Shown here in pieces: positions 14,205 through 23,059 of a stretch of 64,000 bases of DNA (positions are counted from its first letter, which is position 1; every line of letters begins with the position of its first letter). Location: positions 1 to 64,000 of the forward strand of contig NZ_AP026561.1 of assembly GCF_025997855.1 (NCBI RefSeq), given 5' to 3'. The notes under the pieces were generated by a model. That model was not told the DNA's origin and ran no database searches. It saw only the letters and a program-made list of their open reading frames with translations. Source of the DNA: Deinococcus aetherius. Its GTDB lineage: Bacteria; Deinococcota; Deinococci; Deinococcales; Deinococcaceae. A program made the translations under genes and the position numbers.

Positions 14205-14431
14205 TTGTCCGTCTCCTGACGGCGTTCCTCAATGAAAGCATCTGTCTTGCTTTCTACCCGCTTGAGGTGAGCGAACAGCCCACGCCCTCGCCGTGCAAGG
14301 GTCTGGGGTGTGATGACCTCCGCACTTCCATCCTCCCGAACCCGGAAGATCAGGCTCTCGCCTTCTTTCACCCTCAACGCCTCCCTAAGTTCCTTGGGAA
14401 GGTTCATACGCCCGTGCTCTTTGATCGACAC
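14201..14431 (-). CDS. vapB: AbrB-family antitoxin, VapB type
   Basis: A 76-residue protein with an N-terminal SpoVT/AbrB swapped-hairpin DNA-binding domain (GRMNLPKELREALRVKEGESL) and a charged C-terminal tail that would wrap the toxin. It is the upstream gene of a translationally coupled vapBC pair and should repress its own promoter. The partner toxin is frameshifted, so the antitoxin now probably guards nothing, unless the frameshift is an assembly artefact. Confidence 0.75.
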   Translation of the reverse strand: MSIKEHGRMNLPKELREALRVKEGESLIFRVREDGSAEVITPQTLARRGRGLFAHLKRVESKTDAFIEERRQETDK

Positions 14432-14604
14432 AGAGAATTGATCTCGTGCCGTGGTTTTGACAGTCTATCCCAATTTTCACTGTTTGAACTTCGCAGTACG
14501 CACACTCGGCGAGCTCTTCAGCGTCAGGGGAGCCAGTAACCCTACAGAAGGAAGAGAACACCCTGCTGGGCGTTCTCCGTTCATCACTAACCATGTTGAG
14601 GCGG

Positions 14605-15921
14605 TCAAGTTGAGGGTGTTTCGGTGTTCCGGGATTTTTTGAAGGCAAATCCCAGCGCCGCCAGGGCGGCCAGCCCTAGCAGTGCCCAGGGACCGACGGT
14701 TCCGAGGCTGTCGGCGAGGGCACCCAGAGGATTGCTCCACCCCACCCGGTCGCCGAGCCACCCCAGTGACGCGAGGACCGCGAGCGAGGCACCGAGGACG
14801 CGCACCGGCGGGTACAGCCTCGTCTGCGCCAGTAGGATCAACCACGGCATCGTCACGGCAATCACCAGGAGCTGCATCGCCTCGATCCCCAGGTTGAAGC
14901 CCAGCAGGCTCAGCACCGTCTGCCACGGGCTGAGGTTCAGCTCCGCCAGCGTGTACGAGAAGGCCAGCCCGTGAATCAACCCAAATCCTCCCGCAATCAG
15001 GAGTTCACGCCCCGGGAAGATCGGCCGCAGGGCGTGAACGGCCGAGACCAGGATGGAGACGGCGATCAGGGCCTCGATGGGCTGGTCCGGCACGTTGACG
15101 ATCCGCAGCGTGCCCAGCAGCAGCGTCAGCGAGTGACCGACGGTGAAGGCGGTGGTGATCTTGACGATGTTGAGCAAGGAGCGCCGGGTGCCGCCGAAAC
15201 CGCCCCAGCGGCCCGCCACGGCCAGCAGTGGGGCGGGGAGCAGCAATGTCAGCAGGAACAGCAGGTGATCAGTGCCTTCGGCGATATGGCGCACCCCGAG
15301 CTTGAAGATGCCGACGAAGCCCTGCCACGCGCTGCCCTGGTCCTGATTGACGGGCAGGAGGGGCACCAATCCGGTGCGCGGGTCTGCACGAATGACGCCC
15401 ACTTCCACATTCTCGTTGCCGCCCTCGTTGTTGAGCCCACGCTCCCAGTCGCGCCGCACGGACACGAGGATGGAGTGCGTCCTGACCTCACGCACGACGG
15501 CGTCGTACTTCAGGGTGAAGTCCCGCACACCCGCCCCGGGTGGGGGCGTGAGTCGCGCGGGCACCACGAACTCCTGGTAGGGTCCGCTCGCGGTCTGCTG
15601 CGCCTGGGACAAGATGGGCTCACCGATCTCAACCGTCCACGTCCGCCCATTCGTTCCGGTGAGCGCGAGGTGCCGGGCGAGGTACGCGCGCAGCGGCTCC
15701 CCGTACTGTGCCAGAACCTGCGGGTTGTTCACGAGCTTCCAGCCCGTCGCCAGTTGCAGCTCGTTCAGGGGCAGGGCGAGTTCCGCCGCGACGTACCCCG
15801 AGTGCAGGTCGAGTTGCACCGTCGTCGTCGGCATGGGGTGGGCGAGGCTGCGGCCCGGCAGCAAGGCGAGGACGAGGGCGAGGAGCCACGAAGGCGGAAG
15901 AAAGGATCGTGGGCGGGTCAA
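14605..15921 (-). CDS. HupE/UreJ-type membrane protein with secreted N-terminal domain
   Basis: Integral membrane protein of 438 residues. I place the start at the TTG at 15921, which has AGGAGGTG five bases upstream, since the frame otherwise runs far back into the previous gene. A signal peptide ending in SLAHP is followed by about 200 extracytoplasmic residues. The HupE/UreJ_2-like membrane part follows, with GVRHIAEGTDHLLFLLTLL (His-rich, a likely metal site), AFTVGHSLTLLLG, GGFGLIHGLAFS and more membrane helices. HupE/UreJ relatives are linked to nickel or cobalt uptake. It is the last gene of a three-gene operon with an EF-hand protein and a DUF3500 protein. Transport substrate not shown. 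Confidence 0.8.
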   Translation of the reverse strand: MTRPRSFLPPSWLLALVLALLPGRSLAHPMPTTTVQLDLHSGYVAAELALPLNELQLATGWKLVNNPQVLAQYGEPLRAYLARHLALTGTNGRTWTVEIGEPILSQAQQTASGPYQEFVVPARLTPPPGAGVRDFTLKYDAVVREVRTHSILVSVRRDWERGLNNEGGNENVEVGVIRADPRTGLVPLLPVNQDQGSAWQGFVGIFKLGVRHIAEGTDHLLFLLTLLLPAPLLAVAGRWGGFGGTRRSLLNIVKITTAFTVGHSLTLLLGTLRIVNVPDQPIEALIAVSILVSAVHALRPIFPGRELLIAGGFGLIHGLAFSYTLAELNLSPWQTVLSLLGFNLGIEAMQLLVIAVTMPWLILLAQTRLYPPVRVLGASLAVLASLGWLGDRVGWSNPLGALADSLGTVGPWALLGLAALAALGFAFKKSRNTETPST

Positions 15922-15941
15922 GGGGTCACCTCCTTGCCCGT

Positions 15942-16478
15942 TCAGGACCGGGCCACGATGTACTTCACGGTGAGTTGTCGGCCGTCGTTGCTGTGCCCCT
16001 GCCCGGTGACCCCGTACTGCCAGCCCGCGCCCGGCAGCAGGAAGATGTTCGCCACCCACTGGCTTTTGACCGGCTGGTAGCGGTTCTGGTAAGTCAGGGT
16101 CTGCGCGCCCGGCCTGTCTGCGCGCCTCGCCGTCGCGTAGATCTTGAGGACGCCGCCCTCCTTGAGCAGTGCGACCGGCGGCACCTCCACCTTCTCCAGT
16201 GTCCAGGGGACGGCCACCCCGTTCAGGCTCAGGGTGGACTGACCCAGCACCCGCCCGGCGTAGGTCCGCGCCTCCGCAGCAGTGACCTTCCCGTCGCCGT
16301 TCGGGTCGAGGGCTTTGATGATGGTCCCCACCACCTGCACCCCGGGCGTCAGGTCCAGTTCGAGTTGCACGGCCCCCGGCGCGAGGGTCAGGTAGGCGGC
16401 CTGAACCACCTCGTCCACCGGATGCGCCCCGGCCCAGCCGGACCACAGGGCCAGCAGCGTGAGGGTGAAGCGCCTCAT
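15942..16478 (-). CDS. Secreted protein with one EF-hand-like loop (178 aa)
   Basis: A 178-residue protein with a signal peptide (cleavage near WAGAHP). At about residue 58 it has DPNGDGKVTAAEA, a canonical 12-residue calcium-binding EF-hand loop. The remainder looks beta-rich, as in the N-terminal extracytoplasmic part of HupE-like proteins, including the His directly after the signal cleavage. It sits between the DUF3500 gene (9-bp gap, GGCGGTGAG ribosome site) and the HupE-like gene (20-bp gap). A role as metal-binding partner of the membrane protein is plausible but inferred. Confidence 0.65.
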   Translation of the reverse strand: MRRFTLTLLALWSGWAGAHPVDEVVQAAYLTLAPGAVQLELDLTPGVQVVGTIIKALDPNGDGKVTAAEARTYAGRVLGQSTLSLNGVAVPWTLEKVEVPPVALLKEGGVLKIYATARRADRPGAQTLTYQNRYQPVKSQWVANIFLLPGAGWQYGVTGQGHSNDGRQLTVKYIVARS

Positions 16479-16487
16479 CTCACCGCC

Positions 16488-17561
16488 TCATTTCGTCAGG
16501 GCCGCGCCGTAGTCGTTGCCCGGCTCGCGGTACATGTTGTGCAGGTGGTTGGAGGGATCGCCGCCCATGCTCTGCGGCGAGAACTCGATCAGGACCGTGG
16601 GGCCGGTCACCCGGTAGTACGCATTCGCGGCACCCTCCGCCGTCGTCGGGCCGTACCATGCGAAGTAGGTCTGGTCGAGGTTCTTTTGCACCGCCGCGAG
16701 CTTGGGGGCCGCGTCATCGGCGTTCAGGATGCCCAGGCGGTCCTTGATCAGGGTCAGGAGCTGCGCCTTTTGGGCGGCGGTCATCGCGCTGCCCGGCAGG
16801 CCCTCGGGTTGCAGGGTCTTCCCGTCCTGTCCCGGCCCGAGCACGAGGTCGATTCGCTGCGTGCTGACGACGGCCCTGGCGCGCTGGGTGGTGTTCAGGC
16901 TGCTGAGGAGGGCGTAGGCGTCCTTGACCTCCTGCGGCACCTTCTGCACTACGACGACCGTCTTGCCGTTCTGGGTCGCCCTGATCGGCTGCCCGCCGGT
17001 GAGGCTGGGGGCGAGGGTGATGTTGGGTCCGACCACGGTCGCGTTGATCGCCAGGTGGTGCCCGCCGAACTGCAAGGTCCATGGCGAGGTGGTCGAAGGC
17101 GTGCCCAGGAACGACACGTAATACTCGTCGCTGCCGAAGATCAGCCGCCCGCCTCCGCCGCCGTCCGTGTTCTTCAGCACGTCGTCGGCGTTCATCTGCT
17201 GCTTCACCATCGTGAGGCCGTCGGGGCTGAGCACCGTGCCGAGCAGGTTCATCAGGGCCGTGCGCTGCGCGGCACTCAGGTCACCGTACCGCACCCCCGC
17301 GCGCTGAAAGATGCCGGTGGGAAAGTTCGACCAGCGGGCCCGCTGCGCGCTGTCCGTGTAAGCGAAGCTCACCGCCTTCTTCTGCGCTGCGGTCAGCGTG
17401 CCGAGAAAGGCGTTGGCGGCGCCCACCACCCGGGTAGTCTGGGCGTCTGCCGTCATCTTCGTCGCCGAAGTGGAGGTCGCCGCTCCCTGCGAGACGGCAT
17501 ACGCCGAGTAGGTGCCGCACAGGGCGGCGACGGTCAGGCCGGAAAGAATCCTTTTGTTCAC
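16488..17561 (-). CDS. Secreted DUF3500-family protein
   Basis: A 357-residue protein with a signal peptide (cleavage near AYAVSQ). Its central stretch DEYYVSFLGTPS...PWTLQFGGHHLAIN and GPNITLAPSLTGGQP is the DUF3500 signature, with a His pair that could bind metal. Function of the family is not established. It begins at a GTG preceded by GAGGAG and heads the operon with the EF-hand and HupE-like genes. A second, decayed DUF3500 copy lies immediately upstream, so the family was once duplicated here. Confidence 0.8.
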   Translation of the reverse strand: MNKRILSGLTVAALCGTYSAYAVSQGAATSTSATKMTADAQTTRVVGAANAFLGTLTAAQKKAVSFAYTDSAQRARWSNFPTGIFQRAGVRYGDLSAAQRTALMNLLGTVLSPDGLTMVKQQMNADDVLKNTDGGGGGRLIFGSDEYYVSFLGTPSTTSPWTLQFGGHHLAINATVVGPNITLAPSLTGGQPIRATQNGKTVVVVQKVPQEVKDAYALLSSLNTTQRARAVVSTQRIDLVLGPGQDGKTLQPEGLPGSAMTAAQKAQLLTLIKDRLGILNADDAAPKLAAVQKNLDQTYFAWYGPTTAEGAANAYYRVTGPTVLIEFSPQSMGGDPSNHLHNMYREPGNDYGAALTK

Positions 17562-17723
17562 GGGAAGCTCCTCGGGGAATGGGACGTGGGGTCGCCGAAC
17601 GGTACGGCATGGCCTTCTGGCCAGTGACCGAGCGTCACAGCCAGGAAGCTACGGGGGACCTGTGAAGGTTCTGTTCATACCCGCCTCGCCCTCGGTGCAG
17701 GAGCATTCCGGCCTGAGAACCAC

Positions 17724-17755
17724 GAAGCGGGCTGGGAGCCCTCCCAGCCCGCTTC
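17724..17755. terminator. Strong hairpin at the 3' end of the decayed DUF3500 copy
   Basis: GAAGCGGGCTGGGAG and CTCCCAGCCCGCTTC form a perfect 15-bp stem with a 2-nt loop. There is no U-tract on either strand. It sits just past the remnant's reading frame on the minus strand and may be its former terminator. Confidence 0.45.
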
Positions 17756-18080
17756 GCGCCGGGCCCTCCTTCGGCGAGGTCCAGGCCGCGCCGTACTCGT
17801 TGGTGGAGTCACGGGACATGTACCCGTGAGGCTCGGGGAGAGGGTGATATTCGGCCCGACGACGGTGGCGTTGGTGGCGAGGTGGTGGACGGGGTACGGG
17901 GTGCCGACGAAGGACACGAAGTAGTAGTCGCTGCCGAAGCTCAGCGCGGGTCGGCTGCCAGCGGGAGCACCTCCCGCCGACGTATTGCTCGTCCCACCTG
18001 TGGAGGCCCCCCCGTGTTCTGTGTGCCTGACGGGGCCGGAGCGGTGCTTGCTGCTCCCGTGGTGGCCTCACCACCACTCG
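17745..18080 (-). pseudogene. Remnant of a second DUF3500 gene
   Basis: One frame gives FGSDYYFVSFVGTPYP and HHLATNATVVGPNITLSPSL, matching the intact neighbour's core but lacking its PWTLQFGG segment. Another frame gives SRDSTNEYGAAW, matching the neighbour's final YREPGNDYGAALTK. Most of the gene between these and the N-terminal half is gone. Two internal deletions and a frameshift mark it as dead. Confidence 0.7.
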
Positions 18081-18149
18081 TCGCGGAGGGGGTCTGGCTT
18101 CCGGCTCCACGTGCAGCCGCGGCCAGCCTTCAATTAATACAAACAGGAC

Positions 18150-18470
18150 CTGTCCTGGGCTACCCCGCAGCACAACCCGTCGGGAGACCAAATGGGCGGT
18201 CGTCAGGTCGAACAGCACACTCGGGCGGACGGTGCTGGTGGCGACCCGCGCGTACAGCCAGCGGATGAGCCGGAACGCCTGCGCGTCGTCGAACGGCCGG
18301 TAATCCAGGTGCGTGAGGATCAGTCGCTGATGCTCGAAACGCGTATTGACCTGCCCGAGGTCCTGGGGCAACACCTCGGGGTCGAGGTGCAACTGGTCGG
18401 CGACGTTCTCAAGGACGACACTCGGAACGTCGGAGGTCGGCCTCCTGGCTGGACCTGGGCTTTTTGCCCG
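18150..18470 (-). pseudogene. N-terminal fragment of a Tn3-family transposase
   Basis: About 105 residues resemble the N-terminal DUF4158 region of Tn3 transposases: ENVADQLHLDPEVL, RFEHQRLI, YRPFDD, LIRWLYARV, RPSVLFDLTTAHLVSRRVVL. After that the frame runs into unrelated sequence. It is on the opposite strand from the tnpA fragment of the galactan transposon and outside its target duplication. It is therefore a relic of a separate Tn3 event. Confidence 0.6.
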
Positions 18471-18582
18471 GAAGGTCTTGTCCAACCAGCGCCGTGAGGA
18501 CAGCCCGCCCGGGGTCGCGCCTCGGGAGCAATGCAGGCTGCCGGCTGCGTTCGGAGCGTTGTTCCGCTGGCGGAGGGAGGGC

Positions 18583-18611
18583 TTGACACTCTCCGGTTAC
18601 GTGTAGATACT
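18583..18611 (+). promoter_or_regulatory. marR promoter with operator motif
   Basis: TTGACA (18583-18588), 17 bp, GATACT (18606-18611), then the ATG seven bases later: the mRNA is probably leaderless. TTACGTGTAGATAC (18597-18610) overlaps the -10 and recurs at 19094-19107 with one change, before the SDR gene. Confidence 0.7.
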
Positions 18612-18617
18612 CCTACC

Positions 18618-19079
18618 ATGGCGGGGGAAGCAGAACAGGCACCGGGAGTGCAGGGGCAGCTCAACCTGCCATGCGCTTGCAGCCGGCTGCGCAAGGCCGC
18701 CCGCGCCACCACCCGCCTGTACGACGACGCCCTCCGTCCGGTCGGGCTGCGCATCACGCAGTTCAACGTGCTCTCCAGCCTCGCCTACCACGGTCCAGTC
18801 ACCCTGACCAGGCTCGCCGACGATCTGGTGCTGGAGCGCACCACCCTCGCCCGTGACCTCAAACCTCTCGAGCGCGACGGCCTGATCACGGTGGGTGTCG
18901 GGCAGGACCGCCGTTCGCGCGTCGTGACCCTCACGGACAGAGGCCGGGCCTTGCTGGACCGCGCGGCGCCCCTGTGGCAGGCGGTCCAGCATCAACTGGC
19001 GCTCAGCCTCGGCGAGGAGCGGCTGTCGGATCTGCTGCAAGAACTCCGGGAGGTGGTCAGCGTCACCCGTCGCCAGTAA
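18618..19079 (+). CDS. MarR-family transcriptional regulator
   Basis: A 153-residue winged-helix regulator. LRITQFNVLSSLAYHGPVTL and LADDLVLERTTLARDLKPLE form the helix-turn-helix, and VGQDRRSRVVTLTDRGRAL forms the wing with its Asp-Arg-Arg. PCACSRLRKAARATTRLYDD opens helix 1 with two cysteines that could sense oxidants. The ATG at 18618 fits a leaderless transcript from the promoter seven bases upstream. The next gene, an SDR 68 bp downstream, has the same operator-like motif in its leader, so autoregulation plus control of the SDR is likely. Confidence 0.85.
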   Translation: MAGEAEQAPGVQGQLNLPCACSRLRKAARATTRLYDDALRPVGLRITQFNVLSSLAYHGPVTLTRLADDLVLERTTLARDLKPLERDGLITVGVGQDRRSRVVTLTDRGRALLDRAAPLWQAVQHQLALSLGEERLSDLLQELREVVSVTRRQ

Positions 19080-19093
19080 CTTTTTCGGACCTT

Positions 19094-19112
19094 TTACGTG
19101 TAGGTACCCGTA
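19094..19112 (+). promoter_or_regulatory. Second copy of the MarR operator motif
   Basis: TTACGTGTAGGTAC (19094-19107) matches 13 of 14 bases of the motif in the marR promoter. It continues to CGTA, giving TACG-N10-CGTA dyad symmetry. It lies 36-54 bp before the SDR start. Confidence 0.6.
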
Positions 19113-19147
19113 TCTGCCTCGACGTTCCATCCCTTCCAGGAGACCCC

Positions 19148-20062
19148 ATGACCTTCCAGACCATCCTGATCACCGGCGCCGGAAGCGGCTTCGGCCGGCT
19201 CACCGCCCTCGAACTCGCCCGGCGCGGCCACACCGTCTTCGCCGGCATCCGCGACACCACCGGCCGCAACGCGGGGGCCAGCGGGGAGCTGCGCGACCTC
19301 GCCGCCGCCGAAGGGCTCGCCCTGCACGTCCTCGACCTCGACGTGCAAAGTGACGTCTCTGTGGAAAACGCCGTGGGGGAGGCCCTGGGGCGGGCCGGGC
19401 GCCTCGACGTCGTGGTCAACAACGCGGGCCTCAGCGCCATCGGCCCCATCGAGGCCTTCAGCTCCGCACAGGCGCACCTGCTGTTCGACACGAACGTCCT
19501 GGGCAACCTGCGCGTCATCCGCGCCGCGCTCCCGACCATGCGCGTGCAGGGCAGCGGGCTGCTCATCCAAATCAGCTCGGTCCTCGGGCGCGTCGCCTCG
19601 CAGTTCACCGGCCTGTACGCCGCCAGCAAGTTCGCCCTCGAAGGCCTCACCGAAGCCCTGCACCACGAACTCGCCCCGTTCGGCATCGAGGCCGTCGCGC
19701 TCGAACCCGGGGCGTATCCGACCGATCTGCTCGCCAAAGGGGTACAGCCGGGGAGCCCGGCCGTCACCGCCTACGCCGCCGGGCTCCAACAGTTCGGCGC
19801 CGCGGTCGGGAGTGCGATGCAGTCGGCGGGCGAAGCGGACCCGGGTGACGTGGCGAAGGCGGTGGCCCGTCTGATCGAGATGCCTGCCGGAACGCGCCCC
19901 GTGCGCCTCGTCGTCGCGCCCGGCAGGCAAGGACAAGGCCCCGAGACCGTGAACACCGCGAGCGAGCGCGCCACGGCCGAGTTCTTTTCGGCGATGCACC
20001 TGACCGCGGGCGAGCTGACCTCGGGGCAGGACCCGTACACGACGCCGACCGCCACCGACTGA
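19148..20062 (+). CDS. SDR-family oxidoreductase
   Basis: NAD(P)-dependent short-chain dehydrogenase of 304 residues. TGAGSGFG is the cofactor-binding TGxxxGxG, NNAG follows, SSVLGR carries the catalytic Ser, and YAASK holds the Tyr-Lys pair. The ATG at 19148 follows AGGAG by seven bases; a longer frame would reach back into marR. It belongs to the classical SDR type often labelled 3-oxoacyl-ACP reductase-like, but the extended C-terminus (about 60 residues) differs from FabG. Probably regulated by the preceding MarR protein. Substrate unknown. Confidence 0.87.
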   Translation: MTFQTILITGAGSGFGRLTALELARRGHTVFAGIRDTTGRNAGASGELRDLAAAEGLALHVLDLDVQSDVSVENAVGEALGRAGRLDVVVNNAGLSAIGPIEAFSSAQAHLLFDTNVLGNLRVIRAALPTMRVQGSGLLIQISSVLGRVASQFTGLYAASKFALEGLTEALHHELAPFGIEAVALEPGAYPTDLLAKGVQPGSPAVTAYAAGLQQFGAAVGSAMQSAGEADPGDVAKAVARLIEMPAGTRPVRLVVAPGRQGQGPETVNTASERATAEFFSAMHLTAGELTSGQDPYTTPTATD

Positions 20063-20207
20063 TCCCTCCCGACGTTCGTCGCCGACCGGCCCCGAGGCCT
20101 CCACCCGGGTTCACGGCAGCCCGCGTGCCTTTCCTGACCGTCCTCCAGCGACACACCATCCCACATGCGGCGCCGTCTCTCGGCGTCCGTCTCCTCAAGG
20201 AGCATCC

Positions 20208-21242
20208 ATGCGTTACAAACTCTTCGGCCCCACGGGGCTGCGGGTATCGGAACTCACCCTGGGCACGGGCACGTTCGGTACAGGCTGGGGACACGGCGCC
20301 GAGAAGGAGGAGAGCCGCCGCGTCTTCGATACGTTCGCCGAGGCGGGCGGCAACTTCATCGACACCGCCGACGTGTATCAGGGCGGCCAGAGCGAGGAAT
20401 TCCTGGCCGATTTCCTGCGATCAGACCGCGACCACTTCGTCGTCGGCACGAAGTACACCATCGGCCCGGGCGCCCTCTCGAAAAGCGGCAACAACCGCAA
20501 GAACATGCGCCGCGCCCTGGAGGCCAGCCTGGGACGCCTCGGGACCGAGTACGTGGACGTGTACTGGCTGCATGTCGCGGACGGCGTGACCCCGATGGAG
20601 GAGGTCATGCGGGGCCTGGACGACCTGGTGCGCGAAGGCCGGGTGCACTACGTCGGGCTCTCGGATTTTCCCGCGTGGCAGGCGGCGCAGGGCGCGACCA
20701 TCGCCCAGTTGCGCGGCCTCGCGCCGCTCACGGCCCTCCAGATCGAGTACAGCCTGGTGGAGCGCAGCGCGGAGCGTGACCTGCTGCCCATGAGCCGCGA
20801 CTTCGGCCTGAGCTTCCTGGCGTGGTCGCCCCTGGCGGGCGGGCTTCTCACCGGCAAGTACCGGGACGCGGGGGCGCAGGGCCGCAAGACGCAGGGTGGC
20901 GGTCCCATCCAGCCCGAGAACGCCCGGACGGGTGCCATCGTGGACGTGGTGGTGCAGGTCGCCTCGGAACTGGGATGCACGCCGTCGCAGGTGGCCCTCG
21001 CCTGGGTGCGGCAGCAGGACCTGGGCATCATCCCGATCCTCGGGGCCCGCACCCAGGCGCAGTTGCAGGACAACCTGGGCGCCCTGAACGTCACCCTCTC
21101 GGGTGAGCACCTCGCCCGACTGGACGACGTGAGCCGCATCGACCTCGGTTTCCCGCACGCCATGCTGGCCTCCGACGGGATTCGTCGGTCGGTGACGGGG
21201 GGCAAGGACGACCTGATCGACCAGCGTTCGGCCCGCCGGTAA
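20208..21242 (+). CDS. Aldo/keto reductase
   Basis: NADPH-dependent carbonyl reductase of 344 residues with the AKR barrel. The catalytic tetrad is visible: FIDTADVY (Asp52, Tyr57), GTKYTI (Lys82) and YWLHVADG (His about 121). ALAWVRQQDLGIIPILGART is the C-terminal cofactor-binding segment. AAGGAG precedes the ATG. A second AKR at 23808 is clearly related but not a recent copy. Together with the SDRs this forms a cluster of carbonyl-reducing enzymes. Substrate unknown. Confidence 0.88.
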   Translation: MRYKLFGPTGLRVSELTLGTGTFGTGWGHGAEKEESRRVFDTFAEAGGNFIDTADVYQGGQSEEFLADFLRSDRDHFVVGTKYTIGPGALSKSGNNRKNMRRALEASLGRLGTEYVDVYWLHVADGVTPMEEVMRGLDDLVREGRVHYVGLSDFPAWQAAQGATIAQLRGLAPLTALQIEYSLVERSAERDLLPMSRDFGLSFLAWSPLAGGLLTGKYRDAGAQGRKTQGGGPIQPENARTGAIVDVVVQVASELGCTPSQVALAWVRQQDLGIIPILGARTQAQLQDNLGALNVTLSGEHLARLDDVSRIDLGFPHAMLASDGIRRSVTGGKDDLIDQRSARR

Positions 21243-21361
21243 GCCGGGTGATTCCCCGACCCTCGCTGTTCGTGTCGCCCGGCTGTGCCCGCACCTGACC
21301 GCACGAACCGGGCGCCCTGGTCTCGTGAAACCCGGCACCCGCCCTGCCCCGGAGGAGCCCC

Positions 21362-21532
21362 ATGACCCCACCTCTTGCCGTCATCGTCGGCGCCGGACCC
21401 AACCTCGGTCTCGCCCTGGCCCGCCGTTTCGGCGAGGACGACCACGCCGTCGCCCTCGTCGCCCGCGACGGTGACCACCTGGCCGGGCTGATCGGTGAGC
21501 TGCGGGCCGCCGCCATCACCACGCACGCCTAA
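21362..21532 (+). pseudogene. Truncated SDR, N-terminal 56 residues
   Basis: A good ribosome site (GGAGGAG) and ATG begin a Rossmann fold: AVIVGAGPNLGLALARRFGE and VALVARDGDHLAGL. The frame then stops at 56 residues, well short of an SDR domain. A second broken relative with the same start pattern follows at 21648, which suggests tandem duplication and decay. Confidence 0.7.
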
Positions 21533-21647
21533 CGCCCCGGACAGTTCGAACGCGAGATCGTCGGTAGATCAGGAACCGCGCCGCGGACGCGCGCGTTCAC
21601 CCGGCCAGACGCCTTCCTCGTTTCCCCATGATCCCGCCTCCAGGAGA

Positions 21648-22276
21648 ATGACACCCAACCCTCGTCGTCGCCGGAGCAGGCCCGGTTCTCGGCCTCAGTC
21701 TCGCCCGGCAGTTCGGTCGGCGCGGCTTTCGCGTCGCCCTGATCGCCCGACACCAGGAGGCCCTCGACGACCTGGTGCAGGACCAGGACCTCTCCGCTCA
21801 CGACATCGAGGCGGCCTTTGCCGGGATCAGGGCGCGGTTCGGCCCGGTGGAGGTGCTGGAATCCAGCCCCATGCCCAACTTCGCCACGGGTCCAGGCGGC
21901 TTCGGCGCTCACGGCGGGGCGTGTCCAGGAGACGTTCCAGACCCAGGTCCTGGGCGCGATCAACAGCGTCACCCAGGTGTTGCCCGACATGCGCGTGCGC
22001 GGGCGCGGCACGCTGCTGTTCACCACCGGCGCGGCCACCGTGCTCAGCGTCCCGGCCATCAGTTCGGTCGCCGTTCCCCTGGCCGCCCTGCGGAAGTACG
22101 CTCTCGACCTGAACGCCGAACTCGCCGACCAGGGCATCTACGCGGCACACGTCTGCATCGGCCGGGTTATCGAACCCGGCACCGAGGGTGACCCGGACCG
22201 GCTTGCCGAGGCGTGCTTCGAGCTGTATCAGCAGCGCGACCGTGCCGAGCGGTTGCTGGCCTTTCCGGAGCGTTGA
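21648..22276 (+). pseudogene. SDR gene with frameshifts
   Basis: After ATGACACCC one extra base is needed to read TLVVAGAGPVLGLSLARQFG. The frame continues through RVALIARHQEALDDLV, jumps over part of the domain to IEAAFAGIRARFGPVEVLE, and needs another shift before TQVLGAINSVTQVLPDMRVR and ALRKYALDLNAELADQGIYA at the C-terminus. The catalytic region is partly deleted. It is a paralogue of the 56-residue fragment just upstream. Confidence 0.75.
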
Positions 22277-22316
22277 GGCGGTGTTTCCCCCACAAGCGGG
22301 GCAGGACCTCGAGTTC

Positions 22317-23036
22317 ATGGTTCAGTTGCGCCATCCCGAAAAGACCCTGGCCATCTTTCCCGGCCTGCGCGACCTCACGCCCGAGGACCACGCGAGGCTC
22401 TTCGGCCTCGGGGCGGCGGCGTACGGGCAGACGCTGGAGGACTTCACGGCACGGGTGCGCGGCGTGGCACGGGAGTTGCCGGCGGACCCCGAGTTCGCCG
22501 CCCTGCCCCTCGAACCGGGGCAAACCATTCTCGGGCTGGGAGACAGCCTCACCGCCGACCGTCAGTCCTGGTTCGAGGTGTTGCGCCAGGTGCTGGAGCT
22601 GCGCCGACTGAACGACCGGTTGCGCCTGATCAACGCGGGTGTCTCGGCGGACACGACGGTGCACCTGCTGACCCGTCTTGCCCCACTTACCGTGCACAAT
22701 CCCGCATGGATCCTCACGCTGATCGGCACGAATGACGTGCGCCTCCACGGCAAGCATTCCACCAAGCGGCGTGCACAAGAACAGCGGCATTCACAACAAG
22801 GCGGCGTATCACGTCATGACGGCCAGAGCCGCCGACGGCCGCTGGCTCTTCGGGGCCGAGGAGCTGGTCCGGCTGTTCTACCTGCCCCTGCTCCAGGGGC
22901 TCGGCGAAACCTGGGCTTTTCAGCCAGCCGCCGCGCCCTGGAGCGCGCGGTCCTGACCCTGTTTCCCTCGCCTGCCCGGCAGATCCAGGCGCAGGCCGTT
23001 CAGACCGCCCTCGACGCGGTGGGAGTGGTGGGCTGA
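22317..23036 (+). pseudogene. SGNH/GDSL-type hydrolase, C-terminus replaced
   Basis: The first 150 residues look like a GDSL esterase: LGLGDSLTADRQSW carries the catalytic Ser block, LINAGVSADTT the Gly block, and LIGTNDVR the Asn block. After HGKHSTKRR the sequence turns arginine- and alanine-rich and the Asp-x-x-His block is missing. A deletion or frameshift near 22760 is the likely cause. Short pieces in another frame (AYHVMTARAADGRWLF and LVRLFYLPLLQGLG) may be the original downstream code. I treat it as inactive. Confidence 0.6.
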
Positions 23037-23059
23037 GTTCACCCGAACCGCGTGTCCGG

